Shown in pieces: positions 27,309 to 36,264 of a DNA stretch of 64,000 nt. The notes under the pieces were generated by a model. That model saw only the letters and a program-made list of their open reading frames with translations. It did no database searches and was not told the origin of the DNA. Origin of the DNA: Flavobacterium sp. (GTDB taxonomy: Bacteria; Bacteroidota; Bacteroidia; Flavobacteriales; Flavobacteriaceae); assembly GCA_016721735.1 (NCBI GenBank), contig JADKHM010000001.1, positions 248,001 through 312,000 on the forward strand. Reading direction: 5' to 3'. Both the position numbers and the translations under genes were made by a program. How positions within the stretch are numbered: position 1 is the first letter of the stretch; the number at the start of each line of letters is the position of its first letter.

Positions 27309-29486
27309 ATGAAAAAAATTACTTTTAAAATCTTTTTTGTTTGCGTGCTTTTTAGCTCTTTTATAAGCACCGGGCAATGTTTGACTTCTGTAAATGGATT
27401 GTATCCTGCAGGGACTTTTACTCCAACTTGTTCTACTGTTGACCCAAATGTAATCACGACAGTTGCGTATGCTGGAGAGTATTCCAACGTAAATGTTGTG
27501 GCAGGAGAAACTTACACTTTTGCAAGTTCTAATCCAACGGACTACATTACAATTAGTACAGATGATGGCGCTACTGCAACTGCATACGGAATTACGCCAA
27601 TCACCTGGACATCAGATTTAGATGGTGTTATTCGGTACTACATTCACTTAGATGATCTATGCGGAGAAGCTGATGTTAGTAGAACAAGAACCATTGCATG
27701 CGGAACACCTCCATGCGTTCAACCACAAGTTACTTTTAGTAAGACTTTTGACTGCGGAAGTTCTACCTTTGAGGTTATAGCTGATATTACCGATCTAGGT
27801 TCTGCCTCGACGATAACAGTAACTGACGATCAATCGAGTTCTCCTCAATCAATTTCGTCTGCTGGCCCTGTAACTTTTGGTCCTTACGCTTTCGGAACAT
27901 CAGTTGTTCTAACTGCTACAAATGACGATACGCCAGTATGTAATGTCGTGAGTCCCGTTCAAGTTTTTGTTTCATGTCCTCCTTCAAATGATGAGTGCGA
28001 CGGCGCAGAGCCTTTAACAATCAATGCTGATGGTTCTTGTACTATTGTGACTTCTAGTACTATTGCTGGAGCTACCGCATCTTCTGCAGACGCAGCGTCA
28101 TGTTTTGGTTCAGAGGATGACGACGTATGGTTTTCTTTTGTTGCTGAAAGTCAATCACAAACAATTACTCTAAGTAATGTAGTGGGTTCGACAACAGACT
28201 TATTTCATTCTTTATGGACAGGTGACTGTGGAAGTTTGACTTTAGTACCAGGTACATGTTCGGATCCAAATTTTAGTGCTCCTACTGGATTAGTAGTTGG
28301 TCAAACCTATTATTTAAGAGTATATTCTTATACGGCAACTGTTGGGCAAACTACAACGTTTGATATTTGTATAGGAACGCCACCTGCACCACCTGCAAAT
28401 GACGAGTGTGATGCTGCCATTGCATTAGATGTAAATGCTGACGCAAGTTGTGCCATTTTTACATCAGCAACAACACAAAGTGCTACTGCTTCTGCTGTTG
28501 ACGCAGCTGGATGTGGCGGAACAGAAGATGATGATGTATGGTTTTCTTTTGTTGCAACAGATGCACTTCAATCAATTAGCTTAATTAATGTTGCAGGGTC
28601 AACGACAGATTTATTCCATTCTTTATGGACTGGTGATTGTGCTGCTTTGACGTTGGTTCCTGGATCATGTTCAGACGCAAATGCAAGTACGCCGACAGGT
28701 TTAACTGCAGGTCAAACTTATTATTTACGTGTATATACATCAACTGCTACGACAGGTCAAACTACAACTTTTGATGTTTGTATCGGAACTCCACCACCGC
28801 CGCCAGCTAACGATGATTGTACAGGTGCAATTGAATTGACAGCAGGAGGCTTATTTGATACTTCACCAGTAACGGGTTCTACAGTAAGTGCAACGACAAC
28901 AGTTGGTCTTCCAGTATTTTCTTGCCAAACTAATCGTGTGAATGACGTATGGTATAGCGTTGTTGTTCCAGATTCTGGTTCAATAACAATTGAAACTCAG
29001 GCCGCATCTGGGTCTTTGATGACAGACAGTGTTATCAGCATTTATAGTGGTACTTGTGGATCATTAGTAGAAGTAGGTTGTGACGACGATAGTTCTCCGG
29101 GAACAGATTTCTTCTCATTAAAATCGCTAACAGGATTGACTCCAGGTAGTACTATTTATGTTGGAGTTTGGAGATATAGTTTGGGTGCAGGAGTTGATGG
29201 AGAGTTCCGATTGGCAGCATATGATGCTTCTTTGTTAGGAAATTCAGCTTTTGAAAGCAATGGCTTTAAATCTTATCCAAACCCAGTGAAAAATGTTTTG
29301 AATTTGTCATATGACAAAAACATTTCTAGCGTTGCGGTATTTAATTTACTTGGACAAGAAGTATTGACAAAAGCAATCAATGCAAACCAATCACAAATTG
29401 ATATGTCAGGTGTAACTGCCGGAACTTATTTAGTGAAAGTTACTGCAGATGATCAAGTAAAAACAATCAAAGTGATTAAGGAGTAA
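27309..29486 (+). CDS. T9SS-exported protein with tandem jelly-roll modules, copy 3
   Basis: A 725-residue close paralogue of the preceding gene. Signal MKKITFKIFFVCVLFSSFIS, the shared N-terminal module, then three pre-peptidase-C-like modules and a type A sorting domain (FKSYPNPVKNVLNLS to VKTIKVIKE). The first two modules (27981-28391 and 28392-28802) are each 411 bp. Compared with copy 2 it lacks one module (the DFCEDA one). I start it at ATG 27309, because the frame open from 27261 would place 16 residues inside the upstream terminator region, and MKKITFK matches the paralogues. Confidence 0.88.
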   Translation: MKKITFKIFFVCVLFSSFISTGQCLTSVNGLYPAGTFTPTCSTVDPNVITTVAYAGEYSNVNVVAGETYTFASSNPTDYITISTDDGATATAYGITPITWTSDLDGVIRYYIHLDDLCGEADVSRTRTIACGTPPCVQPQVTFSKTFDCGSSTFEVIADITDLGSASTITVTDDQSSSPQSISSAGPVTFGPYAFGTSVVLTATNDDTPVCNVVSPVQVFVSCPPSNDECDGAEPLTINADGSCTIVTSSTIAGATASSADAASCFGSEDDDVWFSFVAESQSQTITLSNVVGSTTDLFHSLWTGDCGSLTLVPGTCSDPNFSAPTGLVVGQTYYLRVYSYTATVGQTTTFDICIGTPPAPPANDECDAAIALDVNADASCAIFTSATTQSATASAVDAAGCGGTEDDDVWFSFVATDALQSISLINVAGSTTDLFHSLWTGDCAALTLVPGSCSDANASTPTGLTAGQTYYLRVYTSTATTGQTTTFDVCIGTPPPPPANDDCTGAIELTAGGLFDTSPVTGSTVSATTTVGLPVFSCQTNRVNDVWYSVVVPDSGSITIETQAASGSLMTDSVISIYSGTCGSLVEVGCDDDSSPGTDFFSLKSLTGLTPGSTIYVGVWRYSLGAGVDGEFRLAAYDASLLGNSAFESNGFKSYPNPVKNVLNLSYDKNISSVAVFNLLGQEVLTKAINANQSQIDMSGVTAGTYLVKVTADDQVKTIKVIKE
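27981..28802 (+). repeat. Two in-frame 411-bp coding modules (copy 3 gene)
   Basis: Modules 27981-28391 and 28392-28802 have identical length and motif order to the pair at 25717-26538, consistent with a module duplication followed by duplication of the whole gene. Confidence 0.8.
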
Positions 29487-29510
29487 TTTTTCCTAAACAA
29501 TCTGAATATA

Positions 29511-29534
29511 AATCCACCTTCGGGTGGATTTTTT
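29511..29534 (+). terminator. Terminator after T9SS protein copy 3
   Basis: Stem AATCCACC (29511-29518) / GGTGGATT (29523-29530) with a UUCG loop and T-run; the same hairpin as at 24566. Confidence 0.85.
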
Positions 29535-29595
29535 ATTTCATTTTTACAGCATTTTTTTTGTTACTTTAGTGACCTATTTTTAATTAATAACAGTC

Positions 29596-31986
29596 ATGAA
29601 GAAAATTACCTTTTTATTTTTCTTAATCATCCTAAATTCGAACGCTCAGTCGGTGGGAGGTTATCTTTTTAGTCAATCTACAGAAATCTATACGCCGGTT
29701 ACGGGAAACGATTCGACTGCGGGGGGAGATGATGGAACTCAAGATCTCATCCCAATTGGTTTTGATTTCAGTTATGGCGGCGCAGTGTACACGACTTTTA
29801 GTATCAGTACCAATGGTTTTATTCGCTTGGGTAACACGATTGCTGCTCAGTCATGGGTAAACGGGCTTTCAGCAACAAGTACACAAAGTCCATTAATTGC
29901 AGCATTTTGGGACGATCATAACAGATCAACAGGTGCAATTCAGTATGTTGTTTCAGGAGTCAGTCCAAATAGAATATTAGAAATTGGCTGGGACACGATA
30001 AGTTTAGGAAATGGCGGTGTAGTGAATGGCACGGGAAATGGAAGCTTCAAAATGCGTTTGCAAGAAACCACAGGAATTATTGAGTTTATTTATGGACCTA
30101 CGTTGAATCCAGCCGGTGCAATTACAGCATCTATAGGATTAAATGATGAAACCACTTTTTTAAGTATTTCACCAACAAGTGCCGTTGCCACATCTTCAAA
30201 TGCTGTTGCAAATAACGCAATCAATTCAACCGAATTTTTGCTTGGACAGAAGTTTACATTTACGCCAGAACCCCAATGCAGCGGAACACCAGATCCAGGA
30301 GCAACAATTTCTAGTGCGGCAAGTGTATGTCCTAATTTCCCATTTAATCTTAGTCTTCAAAATCAAATTGCAGGTTTTGGAATTTCCTACCAATGGCAAA
30401 GTGCTACAAATGGTGTTGATTTTGTAAATATTGACAATTCGAACAATTCAACTCTATTAATGTCTCAAGCAGTTGGAACCACCTATCAATGTATTGTTTC
30501 TTGTGGTGCAGCGAGCACTACTAGCATTCCAGTTACGGTTTTGATGAATAATTTATCCGAGTGTTTTTGTTTTCCAACTTATACAAACGGCAAAACAGAT
30601 GGAGATTTAATTTCAAATGTTGTTATTACCAGTACAACACTTTCAAATAATACGGGAATAGTTCCTGAAAACCCTTCTTACACCTATTTTTCTGGACTCC
30701 CAAATCTGACAGCTACGTTGCAAATAGGTTATGTTTATGATTTAAATGTCACGGTAGGAACTTATCAACAGCAAAATGTTGCAGCGTGGATCGACTACAA
30801 TGATGATACAGAATTTAGTCCAGAGGAACGAGTAGGTTATTCTTTGGCGGAAATAGGCTCCAATGAGACAGGTGTGTTTCCGATAAATATCGATTGTCTT
30901 GCTCCCGCTGGAGTGCACAGAATGCGAATAAGAGACGTATGGAATACTGATGCTACTACAATTGATCCTTGCGCTAATTACGGATATGGGGAAACGGAAG
31001 ACTATGATGTTACTATAGTAGCTCCGACTGGCTGTCAAGCACCATTCGCATTGACAACTGGCGGTATGAATTCAACTAGTGCTGAGCTATTGTGGACTGC
31101 AGGATGCAATCAATCTACTTGGGATGTGCATCTGACAAGTCCTGGAGGCGGTTTGCCAGTAGGTACACCTTCTAACCCTGGAGTTGTTAATCCATTATTA
31201 GTAGCTGGTCTTACACCATTAACAGGATATGAATTTTATGTTAGAGCAGTTTGTCCAGATTCGTCGACTAGCGACTGGGCGGGACCTTTTTCATTTACAA
31301 CATTACCTGTTGCCGTTGGGAATGACGATTGCGAAACGGCAGTTGCTTTAACAATGGGGACAACTTTTAATGAAAATGTGGTCATCGGAACAAATGTTGG
31401 CGCTACCAAGACCATTGGGGCACCAAATCCAACATGTGCCATTTTTGCTTTTGGTGGAGATGTTTGGTATAGCGTGGTAGCACCGCCGGATGGTAATGTT
31501 ACCTTAGAAGTTCGTCAAGACTCAGGTTCGCTTTTTACAGACTCTGGTTTAACTGCGTTTTCAGGTAGCTGCGGTAACTTGACAACTATTGCTTGTAGTG
31601 ATGATGAAGGTATTGGTGGTTTTTCACTTCTCAATTTGACAGGCTTAACTCCAGGGGAAACAATATACGCTAGAGTCTGGGAGTTTGCTAATGATACGTT
31701 TGGGACCTTTCAGTTTTCGGCTTATAGTCCAACTTTAGCAATGAACACCTTTAACCAATCAGGTCTAAAAGTATATCCAAATCCGGTTAAAGACATTCTT
31801 ACTCTATCCTCTATAAATAGTATTACAAAAGTGACAATATACAATTTGCTAGGGCAGGAGGTTGCTTCAAAGGCAGTCATAGGAAACGATGTTCAAATTG
31901 ATCTTTCCCATTTGTCTGCAGGGACTTATATTGCAAAAATTAATGCAGCTTCTCAGAGCAAGACCATCAAAATAATAAAAGAGTAA
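29596..31986 (+). CDS. T9SS-exported multidomain protein (GEVED, FN3, sorting domain)
   Basis: A 796-residue secreted protein. Signal MKKITFLFFLIILNSNAQS. Residues about 20-215 form a beta-sandwich (IGFDFSYGGAVYTTFSISTN, ISLGNGGVVNGTGNGSFKM). A short Ig-like stretch follows (FGISYQWQSATNGVDF), then a GEVED domain (WIDYNDDTEFSPEERVG, GYGETEDYDVTI), a fibronectin type III domain (STSAELLWTAGCN) and a pre-peptidase-like module (DVWYSVVAPPDG). A type A sorting domain closes it (LKVYPNPVKDILTLS to SKTIKIIKE). It differs from the three preceding paralogues in its N-terminal half but shares the last module and sorting domain. Probable surface protein, function unknown. Confidence 0.88.
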   Translation: MKKITFLFFLIILNSNAQSVGGYLFSQSTEIYTPVTGNDSTAGGDDGTQDLIPIGFDFSYGGAVYTTFSISTNGFIRLGNTIAAQSWVNGLSATSTQSPLIAAFWDDHNRSTGAIQYVVSGVSPNRILEIGWDTISLGNGGVVNGTGNGSFKMRLQETTGIIEFIYGPTLNPAGAITASIGLNDETTFLSISPTSAVATSSNAVANNAINSTEFLLGQKFTFTPEPQCSGTPDPGATISSAASVCPNFPFNLSLQNQIAGFGISYQWQSATNGVDFVNIDNSNNSTLLMSQAVGTTYQCIVSCGAASTTSIPVTVLMNNLSECFCFPTYTNGKTDGDLISNVVITSTTLSNNTGIVPENPSYTYFSGLPNLTATLQIGYVYDLNVTVGTYQQQNVAAWIDYNDDTEFSPEERVGYSLAEIGSNETGVFPINIDCLAPAGVHRMRIRDVWNTDATTIDPCANYGYGETEDYDVTIVAPTGCQAPFALTTGGMNSTSAELLWTAGCNQSTWDVHLTSPGGGLPVGTPSNPGVVNPLLVAGLTPLTGYEFYVRAVCPDSSTSDWAGPFSFTTLPVAVGNDDCETAVALTMGTTFNENVVIGTNVGATKTIGAPNPTCAIFAFGGDVWYSVVAPPDGNVTLEVRQDSGSLFTDSGLTAFSGSCGNLTTIACSDDEGIGGFSLLNLTGLTPGETIYARVWEFANDTFGTFQFSAYSPTLAMNTFNQSGLKVYPNPVKDILTLSSINSITKVTIYNLLGQEVASKAVIGNDVQIDLSHLSAGTYIAKINAASQSKTIKIIKE

Positions 31987-32010
31987 ATAAGCTTTCTTCA
32001 GATATTCAAA

Positions 32011-32040
32011 AGCCACCTCAACAGGTGGTTTTTGTTTTTG
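32011..32040 (+). terminator. Terminator after the GEVED/T9SS gene
   Basis: Stem CCACCT (32013-32018) / AGGTGG (32023-32028), loop CAAC, followed by T-rich sequence interrupted by single Gs. Confidence 0.7.
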
Positions 32041-32048
32041 ATAAAGTT

Positions 32049-32056
32049 TATCTTTG
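32049..32056 (+). promoter_or_regulatory. -7 box of the glycosyltransferase-coaE promoter
   Basis: TATCTTTG. The box ends 15 bases before ATG 32072, which excludes an upstream start at 32054. Confidence 0.5.
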
Positions 32057-32071
32057 TTAAAATTCTTGAAT

Positions 32072-33070
32072 ATGTACTTTTCAATTATTATCCCAGTTTA
32101 CAATCGTCCAGACGAAATGGAAGAACTACTGAGTAGTCTCGAAAAACAAGACTTCTCTGCTCTGTTCGAAGTGGTAGTTATTGAGGATGGTTCAACCTTA
32201 AAGTCTGATGACGTAATACTGCGATATTCCCAGAAGCTAACCATTTCTTATTATAACAAAGAAAATTCAGGGCCAGGAGATTCTAGAAATTTCGGAATGA
32301 AAAACGCCAAAGGTGATTATTTTCTCATTTTCGATTCAGATTGTATCATTCCTAAAGACTATCTGAAAACGGTAGAGCAGGCGTTGCAACTTCAATATGT
32401 TGATTTTTTTGGTGGACCAGATAAAGCGCTAGATTCATTTTCTGACATTCAAAAGGCTATTAATTTTTCAATGACCTCATTTATTACGACTGGTGGCGTT
32501 AGAGGTGGAACTGAAAAAGTAGGTAAGTTTCAGCCACGAAGTTTCAATATGGGCATCTCGAAAGAAGCCTTTCGGGCTTCAGGAGGTTTTGGAAATATTC
32601 ATCCAGGCGAAGATCCTGATTTGACTATTCGCTTGTGGGATCTCGGTTTCAAATCTAGATTAATTCCCGAAGCATATGTTTATCATAAAAGGAGAATCGA
32701 CTGGGACAAGTTTGCACTTCAAACGATGAAATTTGGAAAAGCGAGACCAATTCTAGACTTATGGCATGCGAATTATCGAAAATGGACGTACTTTTTTCCA
32801 TCAATTTTTATAATTGGGTTTTATTTTTCTTTATTTCTGTTGCTGTTCGTTGAAGATTTTCTTTTCAAGTTATATTGTATTTATTTCTTGATGATTTTCC
32901 TTCTATCATCGGTTCAAAACAGAAATATTGCCATTGGATTTTTATCCATTTTTGCAACATGGATTCAATTTAAGAACTACGGTTTCGGTTTTGTAAATTC
33001 CTTTATCAAAATAAATATTTTAAAACAAAAACCTCAAGAAGCTTTTCCAGAATTATTTTTCAAAAAATGA
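32072..33070 (+). CDS. Family 2 glycosyltransferase
   Basis: A 332-residue GT-A enzyme that transfers a sugar from a nucleotide donor. MYFSIIIPVYNRPDEMEELL opens the Rossmann-like fold. VVIEDGS and the metal-binding DSDC (in FLIFDSDCIIP) follow, and GEDPDLTIRLWDLGF supplies the probable acceptor-base ED. Residues about 245-300 form two hydrophobic helices, suggesting membrane anchoring and a role in cell-surface glycan or lipid glycosylation. The substrate is not readable. I chose ATG 32072 because it begins the fold and follows a promoter box. The stop overlaps the coaE start by 4 bases. Confidence 0.88.
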   Translation: MYFSIIIPVYNRPDEMEELLSSLEKQDFSALFEVVVIEDGSTLKSDDVILRYSQKLTISYYNKENSGPGDSRNFGMKNAKGDYFLIFDSDCIIPKDYLKTVEQALQLQYVDFFGGPDKALDSFSDIQKAINFSMTSFITTGGVRGGTEKVGKFQPRSFNMGISKEAFRASGGFGNIHPGEDPDLTIRLWDLGFKSRLIPEAYVYHKRRIDWDKFALQTMKFGKARPILDLWHANYRKWTYFFPSIFIIGFYFSLFLLLFVEDFLFKLYCIYFLMIFLLSSVQNRNIAIGFLSIFATWIQFKNYGFGFVNSFIKINILKQKPQEAFPELFFKK

Positions 33071-33651
33071 CAAAAATTATAGGGTTAACAGGTGGAATCG
33101 GAAGCGGAAAAACAACAATTGCCAATTATATCAAGTCTTTGGGCGTGCCGGTATATATCGCTGACGATGAAGCAAAGAAATTACTCTACGACGCAGTAAT
33201 CCAAGAAGAATTAAAAGTCGCATTTGGTGAAACAATTTTTGAAAACGGTGTACTAAGTAAAGATAAACTAGCCAAAATTGTTTTTAATAATGCGGCTAAA
33301 TTGAAAAGTTTAAATAGCATAATTCATCCAGCAGTAAAAGCGCATTTCGAAAAGTGGCTAGAGAATTACAAAGAAGAGCCAATAATTGTTAAAGAAGCGG
33401 CAATACTTTTTGAAAGTGGTAGCAATGAGGATTGCGATGCTGTGATTACTGTGATTGCACCTTTGGATGATAGAATCAAAAGAGTAAGATCGCGAGACAA
33501 TATTTCGCAGGAAGATGTCCTTAGTAGAATGAATAATCAATGGACTGATGAAATGAGAGCGAAAAAAAGTGATTTTGTAATTGACAATAATGACCTTTCA
33601 AAGACGTTTGTACAAGTGGATGAAATTCTTAAAAAAATAGTAAATCATTAA
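33067..33651 (+). CDS. coaE: Dephospho-CoA kinase
   Basis: Phosphorylates dephospho-CoA, the final step of CoA synthesis. The 194-residue P-loop kinase has GLTGGIGSGKTTIANYI at the N-terminus, YIADDEAKKLLYDA, IIHPAVKAHFEKWL, VVKEAAILFESGSN-like residues (IVKEAAILFESG) and the lid region RIKRVRSRDNISQEDVLSRM. Its ATG overlaps the glycosyltransferase stop by 4 bases. The CoA genes are therefore dispersed (coaBC lies 16 kb upstream). Confidence 0.95.
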   Translation: MTKIIGLTGGIGSGKTTIANYIKSLGVPVYIADDEAKKLLYDAVIQEELKVAFGETIFENGVLSKDKLAKIVFNNAAKLKSLNSIIHPAVKAHFEKWLENYKEEPIIVKEAAILFESGSNEDCDAVITVIAPLDDRIKRVRSRDNISQEDVLSRMNNQWTDEMRAKKSDFVIDNNDLSKTFVQVDEILKKIVNH

Positions 33652-33655
33652 TTTT

Positions 33656-33663
33656 TACTTTTG
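33656..33663 (+). promoter_or_regulatory. -7 box upstream of the histidine kinase
   Basis: TACTTTTG, 59 bases before ATG 33723. A second box, TAACTTTG at 33710-33717, ends only 5 bases before the ATG. Confidence 0.45.
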
Positions 33664-33722
33664 ATGTTAATCTTTGGTTAATGTATTTATTGTATAAATG
33701 TTAAAATGTTAACTTTGTTGAG

Positions 33723-35306
33723 ATGAATAAATTGTTTTTCCGGTTACTTGTAGTCTTAATGAGTTTGTCGTTAATCGGCATCGTGTTAGTTCAAGTGTAT
33801 TGGTTTAACACTTCTTTCAAAAATAATGAAGAACAATTCAGGTTTCACGTAAAGCAAGTTATTGGAAATGTTGCGAATAGACTTGAAAAAGAAGAGGCTT
33901 TTAGCTTTATCGATAAATACAAAAAGTTAAAGGATAGTATTGGAAAAGAACCTCAAAAAAGTGATTTTCTGGAATTTGGTTACTATCAACGAAATTCTCG
34001 CACAAATGAAACCATCATCTATTCTAACAACATTATTTCGGAAGATTATAATATTTCATCTTCGTTCTTTGATAAAAAATCGGACAGTATTAAACTAAAA
34101 AACTTTACGTCGAAAAGAACAACGGAAGTTTATAATAATGGTGATATTGACAAATCTGGCTTAAATCAAAAGGTAAGTCCAGACATCAAGATCAAAAAAT
34201 CCGGAAAATTAGATATTCTAGACAATGCTCAATTTGAAATTTTCTTCAAAGATATTGCAGCAGCAAAACCGTTGCAAGATCGAATTTCTGAAGAAAAATT
34301 ACAAAAGTTACTACAGGAGGAATTGGTAGAATATGGTGTCAATACTCCGTTTGAGTTCAGTATTTACAGCAACGGACTAGCAACTAAAATTCAATCGGAG
34401 AATTTCAGATTCGACAAATACGATACTTATTCAATTCCTGTCTTTAAAGACAACGAAGGCAACGAAAAGTACATGTTGATGGTGTGTTTTCCGCACAAAG
34501 AGAAGTTCCTTTTTTCAGAATTAGTGGGAATCTCTTTGTTATCCATCATTTTTACTTTAGTGATTATCATTGCGTACTCAAGTGCTTTAAGTCAACTGAT
34601 GCGCCAACGTCAAATTTCTGAGATCAAAACAGATTTTATTAATAACATGACGCATGAATTCAAAACGCCCATTGCAACAATCAATCTTGCTTTAGACGCG
34701 ATCAAGAATCCAAAAGTCATTGAAGATAAGGAAAAGGTGCACCGCTATTTGCAAATGATTCGAGATGAAAATAAGCGAATGCACGCGCAAGTTGAAAATG
34801 TATTGCGGATTTCTAAACTCGAGAAGAAAGAACTCGAAATTAATAAAGAATCGAATAATATTCACGATATACTAGAAGAAGCCATCGAACATGTGAATCT
34901 TATCGTTGAAGATAGGCAAGGAGTAATCAATACGCATCTAGAAGCCAATAGAACCACCGTTCTTCTCAATGATGTTCATTTTACAAATGTGTTAGTCAAT
35001 GTGCTAGACAATGCTATTAAATACTCGCCAGAAGCACCAATTATCGACGTTTATACCGAAAACATCAAAGATTTCGTTATCATAAAAATTAAAGACCAAG
35101 GCATCGGAATGAGCAAAGCCGCTCAAAAGAGAATTTTCGAAAAATTCTACCGAGAACATACTGGAGATTTACATAATGTAAAAGGACATGGACTAGGTTT
35201 ATCCTATGTCAAAAGAATAATTGAAGACCATAATGGTCAAATATTTGTAGAAAGTGAAAAAGGAAAAGGAAGCACTTTCGTCATTAAATTACCACTAATC
35301 AACTAA
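33723..35306 (+). CDS. Sensor histidine kinase
   Basis: A 527-residue membrane kinase. TM1 covers residues about 7-28, a periplasmic sensor region of roughly 235 residues follows, and TM2 is at about 265-287. The DHp domain has phospho-acceptor H311 in NNMTHEFKTPIATI. The ATPase domain shows the N box NVLDNAIKYSPE, the G1 box KDQGIGM and the G2 box KGHGLGLSYV. It is followed 16 bases later by its OmpR-type regulator. The signal sensed is unknown. Confidence 0.95.
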   Translation: MNKLFFRLLVVLMSLSLIGIVLVQVYWFNTSFKNNEEQFRFHVKQVIGNVANRLEKEEAFSFIDKYKKLKDSIGKEPQKSDFLEFGYYQRNSRTNETIIYSNNIISEDYNISSSFFDKKSDSIKLKNFTSKRTTEVYNNGDIDKSGLNQKVSPDIKIKKSGKLDILDNAQFEIFFKDIAAAKPLQDRISEEKLQKLLQEELVEYGVNTPFEFSIYSNGLATKIQSENFRFDKYDTYSIPVFKDNEGNEKYMLMVCFPHKEKFLFSELVGISLLSIIFTLVIIIAYSSALSQLMRQRQISEIKTDFINNMTHEFKTPIATINLALDAIKNPKVIEDKEKVHRYLQMIRDENKRMHAQVENVLRISKLEKKELEINKESNNIHDILEEAIEHVNLIVEDRQGVINTHLEANRTTVLLNDVHFTNVLVNVLDNAIKYSPEAPIIDVYTENIKDFVIIKIKDQGIGMSKAAQKRIFEKFYREHTGDLHNVKGHGLGLSYVKRIIEDHNGQIFVESEKGKGSTFVIKLPLIN

Positions 35307-35322
35307 ACTAAACTATATTGCT

Positions 35323-36039
35323 ATGGAAACAGAAAACAAAAAAATCCTTCTAGTAGAAGACGACCAAAATTTTGGCGCGATACTAAAGGACTATTTATTG
35401 CTCAATGACTTTGAAGTCACACTGGCGAAGAACGGAATGGAAGGTTTCGAAAAATTCAAAAAAGACACCTTCGATCTATGCATCCTAGACGTGATGATGC
35501 CTTATAAAGATGGCTACACGCTTGCCAAAGAAATTCGCGAAAAAAACAAAGAAGTGCCTATCGTTTTCTTGACTGCCAAGTCAATGAAAGAGGATGTACT
35601 TAAAGGATACAAAGTAGGAGCGGATGACTATCTCAACAAACCTTTCGATTCTGAAGTGTTGTTAATGAAAATCAAAGCCATCATGCAACGTAAAGCCAAT
35701 GATGTCAAAACAGATCATATCAAATTTGAATTCCAAATTGGAAATTTCCACCTGAATTCGAAATTGCGCTTTTTGACTTTCAAAAACGAAGAACCAATCA
35801 AATTGTCACCAAAAGAAAACGAATTGCTCAAAATGTTGGCGGTTTATGAAAATGACCTAATGCCAAGAGAATTAGCACTTACCAAAATCTGGAGAGACGA
35901 CAATTACTTCACCTCAAGAAGTATGGATGTGTACATCGCCAAGTTGAGAAAATACCTCAAGTTAGACGAAGACGTAGAAATCCTAAACATTCACGGCGAA
36001 GGTTTCCGATTGGTAGTCAAAAACAAAGTGGCTAGCTAA
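35323..36039 (+). CDS. OmpR/PhoB-type response regulator
   Basis: A 238-residue regulator partnered with the upstream kinase. Receiver domain: acidic residues E12-D13-D14, phospho-acceptor D56 in CILDVMMP, T84 in VFLTAKS and K106 in YLNKPFD. C-terminal winged helix (about 130-235) with LSPKENELLKMLAVYENDLM and SRSMDVYIAKLRKYLK, ending in GEGFRLV. Complete. A terminator follows directly. Confidence 0.96.
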   Translation: METENKKILLVEDDQNFGAILKDYLLLNDFEVTLAKNGMEGFEKFKKDTFDLCILDVMMPYKDGYTLAKEIREKNKEVPIVFLTAKSMKEDVLKGYKVGADDYLNKPFDSEVLLMKIKAIMQRKANDVKTDHIKFEFQIGNFHLNSKLRFLTFKNEEPIKLSPKENELLKMLAVYENDLMPRELALTKIWRDDNYFTSRSMDVYIAKLRKYLKLDEDVEILNIHGEGFRLVVKNKVAS

Positions 36040-36043
36040 ACAC

Positions 36044-36073
36044 AAAAGCTCTGAGAAATCAGAGCTTTTTTTT
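36044..36073 (+). terminator. Terminator of the two-component operon
   Basis: Perfect 11-bp stem AAAAGCTCTGA (36044-36054) / TCAGAGCTTTT (36059-36069), GAAA loop, T-run to 36073. The A-tract on the 5' side could let it work in the other direction as well. Confidence 0.9.
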
Positions 36074-36085
36074 ATTGTATATTCT

Positions 36086-36150
36086 TTGCGACTCTGCGCC
36101 TTTGCGAGTTATTTTTATTTTCTCGCAAAGGCGTAGAGCCGCAAAGGTTT
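36086..36150. repeat. Intergenic inverted repeat, CTTTGCG type
   Basis: CTTTGCGACTCTGCGCC and TTTGCGAG on the left pair with CTCGCAAA and GGCGTAGAGCCGCAAAG on the right, across an AT-only loop. The arms are about 25 bases with two mismatches. Each arm contains the CTTTGCG unit twice. It sits between the two-component terminator and repeat copy 3. Confidence 0.75.
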
Positions 36151-36166
36151 TGATATTTTATTTTTA

Positions 36167-36246
36167 GAAGCTATTCCTGCTGTTCGTTATATCTTTTGTG
36201 CTGAACACCAGCACAAAAGGATGCCACTACCATCGGGGCTAGGCCC
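36167..36246 (+). repeat. Composite intergenic repeat, copy 3
   Basis: Left arm GAAGCTATTCCTGCTGTTCG...TATCTTTT, right arm AAAAGGATGCCACTACC...ATCGGGGCTAGG. The core is a perfect hairpin GTGCTG-aacac-CAGCAC. It is the shortest and cleanest copy, in a convergent intergenic region. Confidence 0.8.
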
Positions 36247-36264
36247 TGGAATTCAAATCAAATA

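Noticed and set aside
25717..28802. CRISPR-like periodic sequence
   Set aside because: The repeats are 411 bp, coding and in frame; there are no short identical repeats with unique spacers and no cas genes.
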